A model generated the notes under the pieces. That model ran no database searches and had not been told where the DNA came from. It saw only the letters and a list, made by a program, of their open reading frames with translations. A stretch of 64,000 bases of DNA, taken from positions 22,488,485-22,552,484 of the forward strand of contig CM053262.1 of the NCBI GenBank assembly GCA_028583405.1. The letters run 5' to 3'. The position numbers and the translations under genes are program-made. The DNA is from Pogonophryne albipinna (lineage: Eukaryota > Chordata > Actinopteri > Perciformes > Artedidraconidae). Position 1 is the stretch's first letter, and every line of letters starts with the position of its first letter. This document shows positions 52,725 to 64,000 of the stretch, one piece after another.

Positions 52725-55700
52725 ATGAGCGTCTCCTGCGCCATGCTGGAGGAACCAGAGAGCAGAGAACCCTCTCTGTTTGATCCGTCTGTGAACAGCC
52801 ACAGACCCGCATCAGGGAAGTCCCAGGTACCTGCTGTTTACCAAACAACCTGTGGTGTAAAGAGTACTCAGATAAAATAGAAATACTGAATGCTCCACTA
52901 CAGTCATGGGCGTAGGAAGCATCCTGAATGTGGGGGGGACATTTTTAAAGGGGGGTGTGGGGGTCCTCCCCCACGAAATAAAATAGATTTCCTGTATTCT
53001 GGTGCATTCTAACAGGTGGTTTGATACTTTTATGTGGCTATACTAGCATGAGGAAAATGATGGGTACATTTTGTAATTTCATCCAGTAGTAAAGAAAGGA
53101 ATCATATTTGATTATTAATTCAGAGCCGTCTTTGAATTAATAAAAAGCAGTTTAAATGCGCATTTTTTGTACATTTATAAACAACAATACATATTTGTGA
53201 GTGCATTGAGAGATATTGTTGTGGAGAGTCATTTATATATAAATCGCAAAATACATTTGTGAATCCTTCTGTGAGCATGTATTAATATTGAGACTGATCT
53301 GACTCCATACAGATGTTAAGTTCACCTAGGAATGGTATCATTGACTTAAATGTTCAAATAAATGTTGCTCTTCTGTCTATATTGGTCATATGATGCCCCT
53401 TGACTGAAATGTTTCCTTTTCAATATCCCCACTGATTTCCTTAAAATTCTGGGATGAGATGGATGGATGATTCAATGTTGATGAAAGGGAAACTGTCATT
53501 TCCCTTTCATCAACATTGAATCATAACAAGTCATACTGAATGTAAATACAACTGACTCTAAAGTAAGTCCCAGTCTGTGACATTGGACATTTTGAAGACT
53601 CAAAGTCCCAAGCAGTAGAATATTAGCTATCTATGTAATGTGCACAGAAAATAAACAGTTAACTGAATACTGGGATGGAAATGGCCTATAAGCACTCAGT
53701 AAAACATAATCACACACAAAAAGCTTCTGAATGATAAGAAGTATAATTAAAACATAATGCAAATTACCATTTTGAGAGAGAGTACCTTAAAGCAGAGGTT
53801 CCCAACCCCCAGGTGTTACTGCCGGGCCGCGAAATAGCTGTGAGTTTATCGTAATATTTGCAGAATTATAAATATATAAAAATATTTTATCATAATATTT
53901 TTTTCAAAACGTGTTTAATTTTCGCACCTATACCAGTCATATTATTTCATCCAGTAGCCTAGTTCATCTTTCACCAGATAGCCGTTGAAAATGGCTTTTG
54001 TGATGTTCCTCAGCCTGGTCTCAGCCTCTCGTGCGCACGAGAAAGTTACCGGTGCGCCAAGTAGGAAGAGGAGCGCACAGGAGACAACCGTTTCATTGCA
54101 GACTGTTATGTTGATGTGGGGAAATGGCAGTGCATACATTATTTGAGATATATTTCAAACTCTGACTTCATTTTAAGGATATGTCGGCCAGGGATGTAGA
54201 GCTATTTGTTTAAGCACCGGATTGGCAAAACAGCAGAGTAAACCAGTCTGCCTTGATCTATGAATTCATGTCCGGGACTCTCACGCTATCTGCTGCCCGC
54301 AGCTGTTTATAGAAGGAAAACCTCCTTCACCTCATGAAATGGCTGCAGGCCGCATCAGGAGGCAGCGGGACGTGTAACTCCGCTTCTGAGAAGTGCAGCA
54401 CCAGCGGGTAAAGAGCTGTGCCTTTTTACGCACCGCCTTCGCTGTGTTTACCTTCATCAGAACAGCTTAAGAGTGGCTGCAGGCTGCTACGTGTTAACCA
54501 CACACACCTCTACACACATCGAACTGCCCGATTACTTATTATGGAATGGAGTTGATAGTGAAGCACTGACACAGCGCTCTACAGAGTGCGGCGAGTGGAT
54601 AGACCGATTCACGGACTTTCCACATGGTAAAAGTGGGGGGGTCTAAACTAATCATTTGAAAAAGTGGGGGGGACTTGTCCCACCCTCATATAATGGCTGT
54701 GACGCCCATGACTACAGTACATGTAAAAACCTTGTTTCAAATGTTACCTATGTTAAAGTACAAAAGTATACATCATAATGTACTTAAAGTACCGAAAGTG
54801 AAAGTACTTATCTGCACAATGGCCCATTTCAGAATAATATAAAATGCAGAAATATTATCATCAAAGTGTACTTAAAGCATCACATCACTATATCGTATCT
54901 TTAAAGTATTTTGTTATTATGGTTATTGTTTTAAAGTAGCATACAAGAGAATAGCACTGCCTGCTACTAAGAATACAATGTTGCTAAACACTAACTAAAT
55001 TCACATTAAGCATTAAGTAACATTAACTTTTTGTCATTATGGTACATTAGGACATTTCTCACGTGTTGGCGAGCACCTTCAAGGACCTTTACACTAAAGA
55101 CATCATTGGGAAAGACACTTTGTCCAACCTCATCAAGACAAAGAATGGACGCAGCAGCTACCATGACAGATATGTGGAAGAGCTTCAACAGGTAGCCTAA
55201 CTACACAAGGCTTACCCACAACTCCATAGCAATTATATATATCTGTATTATATATTTGTTCCTATTACAGGCTCATTCTGAGTACAGCCGGCGTATAAAA
55301 GAGGCGGACATGCTGGAGAGTCATATAATCCAGGCCAGGGCTCGGGCTGCAGCCACAGAGAGGCAGGCCTACGAGAGGATGAGGGAGAGGATGGGAGACA
55401 TTATCGATCAACAGGGCCTCCTCACAGGTGAGATGGGAATATGATCATGAATGAATATACTGCTGTTTCGAAAAATTACAAGTAACAATTTGAATTATAT
55501 GTATATGTATGTTTATGCTGCTGCAACGCAAACATTTCCCAAATTGGGATCAATAAAGTACTTATCTTATCTTATGTCTATTTTCAGTCCAATCTGCCTT
55601 TTCCTGGTGCGTGGACAAAGACCTTCTCGAAATGAACAACCTCATTTCCCCCCAGGACTACTTACCTACACAAAAACCGCATGTGGAAGCACCGGCAGCA

Positions 55701-58700
55701 AGTACATGAGCCTCTTTTGGATCTTAAACCATAAATAAACAACATGTTTGGCCAGGTTCTCATTTGTTCTTTTCCTGTCAGTAAAATCAAATCCTGGCAA
55801 ACCCACCCTCTCCTACGCCATGCACGTGTCCAAGGAGCCTCAGGATGATGGTTACACTTTAATTCCCAGTCCAGAGAAGATCATTCTAGGCGAATCAGAT
55901 CTCAGCCTGACTTTTGAATCAAGCTCAGTCACCCCAACGAGAAGGCAACCTAAAGAGGTGAGGAGTCACACTTACACCCTTTCAATGAATCAGAGGACTT
56001 TTTAACACAAGTTTACGATATGTTTCAGAAGTCCAAACAGACCGTACCTAGACCCAAGTGGAAGGATGAGCCCAGTGCACAGGATCGAGAAGAGGGACTG
56101 GAGAAACTTCAGAAGCTGAAAGATCGACACAATTTCCTACGTAACCCTCGCTTCCTTCCTCCGAGTGCACAGCAGGGGGGCACATCCCTCGTCCGGCCCA
56201 GAACCAAAGTGGGGAAGAAGGAGCATGAGAAGAGAGGCATGGAGGAGCAAAGGTAACTAGAATGGGCTAAGTATACTTCACCATTTCACATTAAACGCAG
56301 GGCAGGAAATACAAAAAGAAATCTACTATGGTGGACATACTATAGGCTTAGGTCAGATCGTCTTTCTAATAATAATTGCAAATATGAGCATCTTTTACCA
56401 CCGTGTAAAAAGCAGTGTATCTTTTGTGCCAAAGCAGAAATATGTAACTTGATACTCCTGCTATTATGTAATTTATAATACAATACATCTAGCAGGCTGT
56501 GTTTCTGGATCATATTGTATTTTGAAAAGCTATTGGGTAAGAAATCATTTGCTTGCAGATACCTATTACAATTTTGAGTCAACATTTTCAGATGCATTTT
56601 GCCACAGCTGTAGCTCTGAGTCAAACATAGATAGAAGTCCATCTGAAGGGGAAACAAGTCACATCATGCAGTGAGAGCATTAAAAGAGACTCATAATCTG
56701 CGTGTGGACTCAAACACTGCTCACCACAATCAACACGTCGAGTGTGTCATGTCAGCAAGAAGCGTGTGGTAAGTGTGGCAGAGTGTTAACGCTGTGCACA
56801 CTGGACATGTGGATCAGTGATGATGATTCATATTATAGGTTGTATTCAAAAGGATAGCTTGGATGTTTTTAAATTGGCTAGTTTGAGATATATTCAAATC
56901 CTTTTATCCTACATGCCCCCAATTTTAACCACGTTAAAAAAGACCCACTAAAGAACTATATGTTAATGTATGTGCTATATTTCGAATATTGTCACATCTT
57001 TACTCGGGGTGTGGCGACCGACATCTGCTCGGTAAATACACTGACTTTACACAGGATAAGTACCTTTAACAAACATTAGCGCAGCTCCAGCTTTGATCCG
57101 ACCCAAAAGACAATGTCTGCTTTGGCAGGTGAAGAAAATCAAATCAAAAATGCTTGCTTTGTGGTTTTGACGTAGAAGTGATGCAGGCAGTGGTAGCTTG
57201 TTACCCTGCTCACCACTTCCTGTGTTCACTAAGAGCAAAAATATATACTGAACTGTTTTGTGATTTTTTTTAAAGCTCCACTGATGATCCTGTGTTCCTA
57301 GCTACTCCCTCAGTGGTCATGTTCACCGACTACACTGTAGGACAGGTATACGAGGTATGTGTCTGTGATTGAATTCTCCTGAGATTTTGTCAGCAGAGTG
57401 ATGTACAGTAACGTGCCCCGTCCCGTTCCAGACTACACTGGAGCTGAAAAACTTGACGTCTGCCAGCCGTACGGTCCGAGTCATCCCCCCCAACACTCCT
57501 TACTTCTCCATTGGCCTCGGTGAGCCTTTCCTTTGTCACAGCGGATCGCACAGCTTCTTTAAATCCTGTTTGTGCTCATTAAAGTGTGCCGAATGTCAGT
57601 GATTGTATCAGAAGGAATGCCAGGGTGTTTTGACAGATTCATTTTCTGGAATGCAAAAGGTGTTTTTGGCATTCCTGTGTTGCTGTTGCTCTCCTGTGTG
57701 TGAACATCAGCGCCACCTACTGTTTGAGACTGGCATTACTCCATCTATTAAACTGTGCAATTTAGCATTCATATCTATTCAAGAATACACCATTATATAC
57801 AGTGTAATCTACATGGTATATGTTGTGGTACAAAGTGTATTTTTACTTTAACTTCTTGTGTTTATATACATATCTTCAATTCATTTTATCTTGTCTTTTT
57901 ATGTTAATACACATATTAGATTTTACTCGATTTTATTAGATTTTTTATTGGACTTTTTACTTTAATTTCTGATTTGATTTTGTATTTAACTTTTTATTTT
58001 CTCTAAATATCTTTATTTTATCTTTCTATTACTCATTCTTACTTTGTGTTAATATAAATATCTTACTTCTATTTTGTTTAGTTACCTGACAGATTGGAGC
58101 ATCTGTCACACAAGAACATTTCCCCCGGGATACAAAAATTCTGAATTATAATATAGATTTGAACTCTGAAGGAATGTATGTTTTCCGGTATGTTTTGCAG
58201 GGAGGTTCCCGGGTGAGGGGGGTGTTGTTGCCCCGGGGATGAGCTGTAAGTACACAGTGCGCTTCGCTCCAAACTCTCTGGGGGAATTTGAGGACTTCCT
58301 GGTGGTGGAGACCCAGGCTGAGCAGCTGCTTGTGGTGCCCGTCATGGCCAGAAGACCCCCTCCAATACTCACATGTGGGTCTCATAACCATCTACCAACT
58401 TTCCTTTGTTTGTGTACTTTATACTGCCATCAGGGTGTCCGCGGGATCTTAAAAAGTATTTAAAGTTGATAAATCAATTTAGCGAAAATTAAGCCTATTA
58501 AAAAGTATGAAACGGCGTTTTCCAAGGTATTACATTGTGTAGCTTGTTTTCAATAAGTATATAAATTGTCCAAAGAGGTTGTATTCTACAGTCTGCCTGA
58601 ATGTAATCATTGCGTAGGTGTGTAGTGTGATTCTGTGTAGTTTATTGATGGCATCCCGTTGGGTTTGACGTCATCTGAACAGGACATCGCACGCTCACTG

Positions 58701-61658
58701 CTTGACAGCGAGCGAAGGCCCGTTTACGCCGCTTGTTAAACAACATCGTTATGGGGAAATGCAAGTCTGCGTCCAAATGGTTGGAAGATAAGGAGGAAGG
58801 ACAATCAATACTGTATATAGTCAATGTGAGGTAAAGTGTGTCGCCAAGGTAACCGGTTAAAACTCAAAGTGGCGATTGTTAGAGAATATTTCTTCCTTAT
58901 TCCTAAGTGTCAAAGAATAATTCGTCCTTACTCCTAAGATATTTAACCTTATTGCCTGTTGACGTTAATAACAAATCCTGTTCGAGACGCCAGCGTAGTG
59001 TCTTAGTGTCAAGTTGTATGGCCTGATAGGGGAGTTTACGACTGTGGGAACGCTGGCTTTCTAAGCTCCACAGATGTGAGAGACATCTCCTGTGTCTCCA
59101 GATGTTTACGCCCATCCCCAATACGTGGATTTGACTCTCTGTAAACTAGTTAAAAGATCTACCAAGATGCGAGGCTGATCAGAATTGACATGACAACCCA
59201 CCCGTGCAGTCAGAACCTTTTGCTGCTGTGACTTGTGATATGAATTCTCCGGCCGTATCCTTGTAATAAACTATCATTGTTTGACATCAAAACTCCAACT
59301 CTCCTCGTGTCTCTCTGAGTCCTGACTCTCCATTGCTGCAGAAGTTTCCCTTACAGCGATGAGGTTTTAAAATGTATGGAAAGGGTCTTATAAAAGGTCT
59401 TAAAAGGTATTACATTTGACTTCAGGATACCCTGTGCCATGCATAATAAGATTTCCCCTTATTATCATGCAGTACCAAGAGTTCTGGAGTGTGGTTGTTG
59501 TCTGATCGGAGGAGTCAAGTTTGTGGAGTTCCTGTGCCAAAATGTTGGCGTCAGCGCCGGCACGTTCTGCATCGTCCCCAAAAACCAGTGGCCAGCCTCC
59601 AACCTGAGGGTACAAATCTGTTTTCATTTCATTCATATTTTTCCTGCATTCTGTGGGTTTAAGCTTCTTAAAAATGTTTTCTCTCATCACTCGCCATCTT
59701 GACACCTACAATGTATAATCTCTGAAGCACCTTGTAACAATCGTTAGGAAAGACGCTAAAGAAATAAGGTTTAGTAATATAAAAAGTATGTTTTTTAAAT
59801 GTTTGTCATCTGTTTTTCTTTCTTCATACAGTGTCTGGCGAGAACTCACTTCTCTGAGCAGCCACCCTTTGCAATCAGCCCGTCTCTTTTTGTGCTGCAG
59901 CCAGGAGAGCTCACTGTAGTGGAGGTGAGCGTGTTATAGGGGTATATTTACAAGAAATATGCTATAATGCAATGTTTATTTAGCTGGATTAAATCCCATA
60001 GTTTGCATCAGCTGTTCTCACTAAGATGTTTATGTTTCAAATAAATCGGACACGTTGAAATGATTTAAAATCTTTAGATCTGTTTTATATATCTATGTGT
60101 GTTTGCAGGTGGTTTTTTTCCCCACCGCTGCTGAGAAGAGCTGTCAGATGTTCACCATAGTGTGTGATAACTGTCAGGTGAAAGACATTTCCATTGAAGG
60201 TGAATCTTTTCAGGCATCAGAAAACTATGCAAATATAATGCTTTAATGCTCGTCCCGTGTTCTATAAAACATGTTGACCCCTCCTCTGTCTCTGTCCCGT
60301 GTGTTCCCCAGGTGAGGGCCAGCTGATTGCTCTGGAGCTTGTGTCTGTTTCTGGGAGGAAGGAGCCCCCAGTGGTGGGAGAGGTGCACGACCTCACTGCA
60401 GAGCACTTTGTCCGATTCAGCCTCTGTAACCCTCACTCTGTGCAGGAGAAGAGAGTCATCATTAGGAACAACGTGTAAGCATCACACCCTCATACATCAA
60501 TACTACACAACGTGAAATACCAAGGTCTGATTCTCTGTAGCTCTGACCCTGTGCAACTGAAAAAACACAAGTTTCCCTTCATGGATCATTACATATCAAA
60601 TGACTTTCTCTTTCTCTCTCTGGGTCTGAAGCCACCTGGAGCTGCCCTTCCACTGGCAGACCATGAAGCCCAACCTGCACCCGCAGCTCCCAGGGGAAAC
60701 TCCAGAGCCCAAACACATCCAGTTCCACCCGACCACAGACGGTGTTTTCCACGTCACCCCGACAACTGGCGTTCTTCCCCCCTGTCAGGAGCAAGAGTTT
60801 CTGTTCACCTTCTGCCCTAAAGAGGTACACAGAAAATATGGCAGAACACAAAAAACAGGGGTTTATATTGAGAAGTTATATCAAAACGTGTCCTTTATCC
60901 TCTTACTTGAAGGTTATTTTGATCAAATCTAGATAGTTTTGGTGAGAGTTTCTGCGTCAGCGTCCTACACCGTGTCTCTAATAATGGAAACAAAGCTCAT
61001 GATGCCATATTATTGTATTTTGGTAAACGAAAATAGTTCCCACGTCCATCTGCATCATGCAACCAGGTCATTATTCTCTGCTGGATTTATTTAATTGGCG
61101 CTTTTAGCACAACAAGCTGAGTGCCATGTAGTTCTAATACACGCACAAGGCTTTATATATATATCCATCCATCCATCTTCTCCCGCTTATCCGTGGTCGG
61201 GTCTCGGGGTATCAGTTCCAGCAGAGAGCCCCAAACGTTCCTTTTCCCTCATCAACCAGCTCTGACTGGGGGATCCCAAGGCGCTCCCAGGCCAGCGAAG
61301 AGATATAATCCCTCCACCTGGTCCTAGGTCTACCCCTCGGTCTCTTCCCAGCTTGACGTGCCTGGAACACCTCCCTAGGGAGGCGCCCAGGTGGCATCCT
61401 AACTAGGTGCCCGAACCACCTCAACTGTATTTCTTACTAAATACTGATGTTTATGTTTGTGTTTTCTGAAGTTGGAGGATTACCACAGTGTTTGTCACTT
61501 AGTCCTGAGGGATGTTCCCCAGCTGCCACCAGAGTCCAGTGACAATAGGTAAAGATCCTTTAAACAGTGGTAGAAGTGTGTACTGTAAATATTAGTATGT
61601 GAACGCACCCTCAAAAGGAGGAGTAGTAACACACTACATTTTTAGTAACCCTCCCATC

Positions 61659-61739
<81 letters not shown>

Positions 61740-61831
61740 CATCTGTAATTCATGTCGTGGACCTCATTTGAAGCGTATGTAATAATAATAACACATTCCT
61801 CAGAGATTGCATCACTGCTCTAACATCTAAA

Positions 61832-61906
<75 letters not shown>

Positions 61907-63638
61907 TGCGTGCATGCGTGTGTGTCTGTGTGTGTCTGTCTGTGTGTGTCTGTCTGTCTGTGTGTGTCTGTCTGTCTGTGTGTGTCTGTCTGTCTGTGTG
62001 TGTCTGTCTGTCTGTGTGTGTCTGTCTGTCTGTGTGTGTCTGTCTGTGTGTGTCTGTGTGTGTCTGTCTGTCTGTGTGTGTCTGTCTGTCTGTGTGTGTC
62101 TGTGTGTGTCTGTCTGTGTGTGTCTGTGTGTGTCTGTCTGTCTGTATGTGTGTAAACCCAGTGTCCTCCAGCCTGTGCGCACTGGCTCCAATGTGAGCGA
62201 TGTCATCGTCATGGAGATAGAGGTCAAGGGGTCAACAGAGCCGTACCACGTCCTGCTGGAGCCGTACGCCGCCGTGATCCCCGGAGAGATTTTTATTTGC
62301 ACGACCACATGCAGGCAGTTCAAGGTCCTTTGAGTCACTTTTACCCACGTTAACCTTTAATTAAAGATGTCAGATTTTAATGTCATCATTTTGTTTCTGT
62401 GTTGTGTGAACTAGATGTGGAACCACAGCAGAACCGCCATCTTTTTCCAATGGGAACGGATGAAAAGCAGCAGCCATATAATAGAAGTACAGCCCTCTGC
62501 TGGTACAATAGGTGTGTCAGACAATTCGATAAGATGCGGGAAGCTGTACGATTCATTGGTGCTTTATTGATTATTTTTCCTCCCTGTGTCCAGAGGAGAA
62601 CGAGTGTTTTGATTTCGACCTGATTTTGAACGGAGGGAAACCAGAGAGGGTTGTTACCAGTCTGGTTTGCCACATAGAGCACCGCCACGAGCCCGTCACT
62701 TTGGCAGTGGAAGTCTCTTTTAAGGTGAAAACAAATGTTATCATGAAACACAAAGTAGCTAGTTGGTTGCTGTGACTTCCTCTGTGTACAACTTACCTGT
62801 GAGGCTCATTATTTGGTGTTTTATAGGGTCCTCGAGTGACCCTGAATGTTCCCAGTGTGGACTTTGGGCTCCTGAAGCTCGGGGAGCACACTCAGACCTC
62901 GCTGATCCTCACTAACCTCACTCAGCTGGAAGCCGGCTGGAGGCTGCAGGAGAGGCAGCACCAACACCCACAGGTACTGAACACTGGGTTAAAGAGCAAC
63001 ACAAATGTGATAAAACAACATGAAATATTCAAAATTAAGATAATATAATGTATCTTTATTGTCATCATACAAAGTACAACGACATTTCTTTGGCAACTCT
63101 CACTGCAGTAAAAAATAGACACAAATAAATAAGTGAGGTAGTAGCGATGACAGAGATCAAATTCAATGTCAATGTGCATATTTACACTTACAGTCTAAAA
63201 ACGTTAAAATGTACAAAACTGTATAATCTCCCTTTCCTAGATTTTAGTGGAGCCATGCAGAGGTGTGCTTCCCCCTTTGACCTCTTGCAGTGTGGATGTG
63301 CTATTTAGTCCCACTTCCTGCCAGCGATATGAAACAGAGCTGGAGTTAATGGTGGAGAATGGAACAGGATGGTAAGGACGCATCAAGTTCACTGTTCCTC
63401 AATATGCATGATATTCAAATACAGCTGGAGATGGTGCCGATGGAGATGTAACACACTGTTGATAACACCACCTGTGTGCTGTTGCAGCCACCTGTCAGTG
63501 CGGGCAGATGTTCAGACGCCTCAGGTGTGTCTGCTCAGCTGTGAGCTGCTCCTCTCTGAACTCTACATGGGGGTTCATGCCAGAGCCACCGTCACTCTGT
63601 TCAACCAGACGCTGCTGCCCTCTCACTTCAGCTGGATG
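52725..63638 (+). CDS. dlec1: DLEC1 (CFAP81), 5' part, 21 exons
   Basis: Cilium/flagellum-associated protein with repeated ASH/MSP-like Ig domains. Exons: 52725-52826, 55051-55191, 55271-55427, 55588-55701, 55782-55957, 56029-56252, 57276-57354, 57432-57519, 58201-58374, 59473-59609, 59832-59924, 60109-60199, 60312-60474, 60632-60824, 61472-61548, 62162-62324, 62415-62502, 62594-62724, 62827-62973, 63241-63371, 63488-63638. All phases fit, giving 940 aa, about half of the human protein; the rest is beyond the window. Diagnostic motifs: [14 protein letters not shown] and EELQQ, a helical stretch ending [132 protein letters not shown] and [22 protein letters not shown] 52725 is the first in frame; 52743 is an alternative. 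Confidence 0.94.
53249..53309. mobile_element. single end of the 3267-3535 MITE family
   Basis: Matches the right end of the element at 3267-3535 (GTGAATCCTTCTGTG, GAGACTGATCTGA, CCATA) with several changes. The opposite end is not recognised nearby. Confidence 0.6.
53467..53524. repeat. perfect 26-bp stem hairpin
   Basis: The arm 53467-53492 (core TTCAATGTTGATGAAAGGG) is the exact reverse complement of 53499-53524, with a 6-nt loop CTGTCA. It is much longer than expected by chance. It lies within a transposon and may be a small palindromic MITE. Confidence 0.9.
55513..55577. repeat. short retroelement 3'-end fragment
   Basis: CCCAAATTGGGATCAATAAA followed by CTTATCTTATCTTATG, like 4095-4165. 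It lies in the dlec1 intron just before the exon at 55588. Confidence 0.5.
56253..57275 (+). other. dlec1 intron, nothing recognised
   Basis: About 1 kb without exon, repeat ends or RNA genes that I can identify. Confidence 0.45.
57520..58200 (+). other. dlec1 intron with AT-rich tract
   Basis: 57890-58080 is strongly T-rich (repeated TTTTATT/GATTTT motifs) and resembles a degenerate simple repeat. Nothing else is recognised. Confidence 0.5.
58432..59434. mobile_element. hAT-like element in dlec1 intron
   Basis: The left tip CAGGGTGTCCGCGGGATCTT and the right tip (reverse complement CAGGGTATCCTGAAGTC) begin alike. The subterminal CTTAAAAAGTATTTAAAG and GGTCTTAAAAGGTATTAC are also matching motifs. 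Flanking TGCCAT (58426-58431 and 59435-59440) is a likely target duplication, of which only 6 bp are clear. Confidence 0.75.
61156..61430 (-). mobile_element. RTE/Rex3-like LINE 3' end
   Basis: On the minus strand it reads [20 protein letters not shown], then [20 protein letters not shown], the end of a fish LINE reverse transcriptase ORF. A GATG-type tail follows (ATCCATCCATCC on the plus strand). It is 5'-truncated. The Rex3/RTE name is from the tail and protein pattern, not a search. Confidence 0.75.
61661..61737. repeat. (GT)n microsatellite
   Basis: A pure GT run of about 77 bp in a dlec1 intron. Confidence 0.96.
61834..62152. repeat. compound GT / TGCG / TGTC microsatellite
   Basis: About 320 bp of GT, then GTGC, then alternating TGTG and TGTCTGTC blocks. 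It ends only a few bases before the acceptor (62160-62161) of a dlec1 exon. Long open frames in three phases come from the repeat. Confidence 0.96.
63050..63180 (-). mobile_element. possible retroelement 3' fragment
   Basis: TATCTTTATTGTCATCATAC followed by AAAGTACAACGACATTTCTT resembles (reversed) the 3' end of common fish LINE/SINE families. The boundaries are not clear. Confidence 0.4.
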
Positions 63639-64000
63639 GTACGCTGGCTTTAACACATTTTATCATGACTTCATTTGAAGTAAGAACAATTGATGTTGCT
63701 TTTAATCATGTGGAAAAGCCCTTTTCTGTATGTGTGTGTGCAAGGAATAATTGGTTCAATATGCTAAATTGTTTGGGTACATATTATTGCACAATTTGTG
63801 ATTTTAGGTACATTTTTTTAATGATTTGGGGAGGGCAGTTATGTTCCTAGAAAAACACTAAAATAACATATTTATGAGGTCCAACTCGGAAAATGTTAAT
63901 AATGGTTACGGACCAAAAAAACCTTTCCTCGATTGCTTTCTCTCACTTTTCCTGAATCTATATTTCATTTGTTCTCGTATGTTTGAGTGTTGTTCACATG

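Larger units (their letters stand above)
52905..54710. mobile_element. hAT-like element in dlec1 intron 1
   Basis: The tips CATGGGCGTAGG and ACGCCCATG are inverted and flanked by a perfect 8-bp duplication ACTACAGT (52897-52904 and 54711-54718). The flanks on both sides (GTAAAGAGTACTCAG; TACTTAAAGTACCGAAAGTG) belong to an older AAGTAC-rich transposon that it split. The 1806 bp hold no recognised transposase. Inside are a MITE end (53249-53309), a 26-bp hairpin (53467-53524) and a segment near 53793 starting AGAGGTTCCCAACCCCC like another hAT tip. Confidence 0.87.

Overview
This is nuclear DNA from a bony fish, probably a percomorph-like teleost (inference). It has split genes with GT-AG introns, long GT/CA microsatellites, a tRNA-derived SINE, fish-type LINE 3' ends and many short DNA transposons. 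Three vertebrate genes are recognisable: the 3' half of a villin-family gene (vill, + strand, 768-9674), phospholipase C delta 1 (plcd1, - strand) and the 5' half of dlec1/CFAP81 (+ strand, from 52725 to beyond the right edge). The order vill-plcd1-dlec1 is that of human 3p22.2 (VILL-PLCD1-DLEC1), which supports orthology. Gene names rest on recognising protein motifs, not on a database search.

Layout. 1-9674 holds eight vill exons (gelsolin-like domains 4/5 to 6 plus headpiece), with introns full of transposons. vill and plcd1 are tail to tail, with poly(A) signals about 35 bp apart near 10000. plcd1 copy A (10697-28438) has 15 exons that join in frame to 775 aa. At 29578-30577 there is a run of exactly 1000 N. 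The sequence then restarts inside the last vill exon and repeats the whole plcd1 locus as copy B (31632-50975). Copy B differs by scattered SNPs, small indels and repeat lengths. This looks like two overlapping, probably allelic, contigs scaffolded side by side rather than a real gene duplication. Copy B has a one-base frameshift in the exon before the C2 domain. It also carries the canonical short first exon (50945-50975), whose copy A counterpart falls in the gap. From 50975 to 52725 plcd1 and dlec1 are head to head, with an X-box-like RFX site about 220 bp before the dlec1 start. Twenty-one dlec1 exons join in frame to 940 aa.

Repeats. Two large minisatellites lie in plcd1 introns, one of 57 bp (about 48 and 53 copies) and one of 37 bp (about 63 and 64 copies). 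The 37-bp array lies inside an element with an 8-bp target duplication. The 57-bp array adjoins a TTAA-type MITE, and each unit contains a match to that MITE's end. Four elements have TSDs that I could read as 8 bp (perfect, except for one changed base in the copy B version of the array-bearing element); all fit hAT-like insertion. The very long open frames over the 57-bp array exist because 57 is divisible by three. I saw no defence system, CRISPR array or other new multi-gene system. The main points are the duplicated contig, the frameshifted copy, the minisatellites that arose from transposons, and the predicted ciliary promoter.
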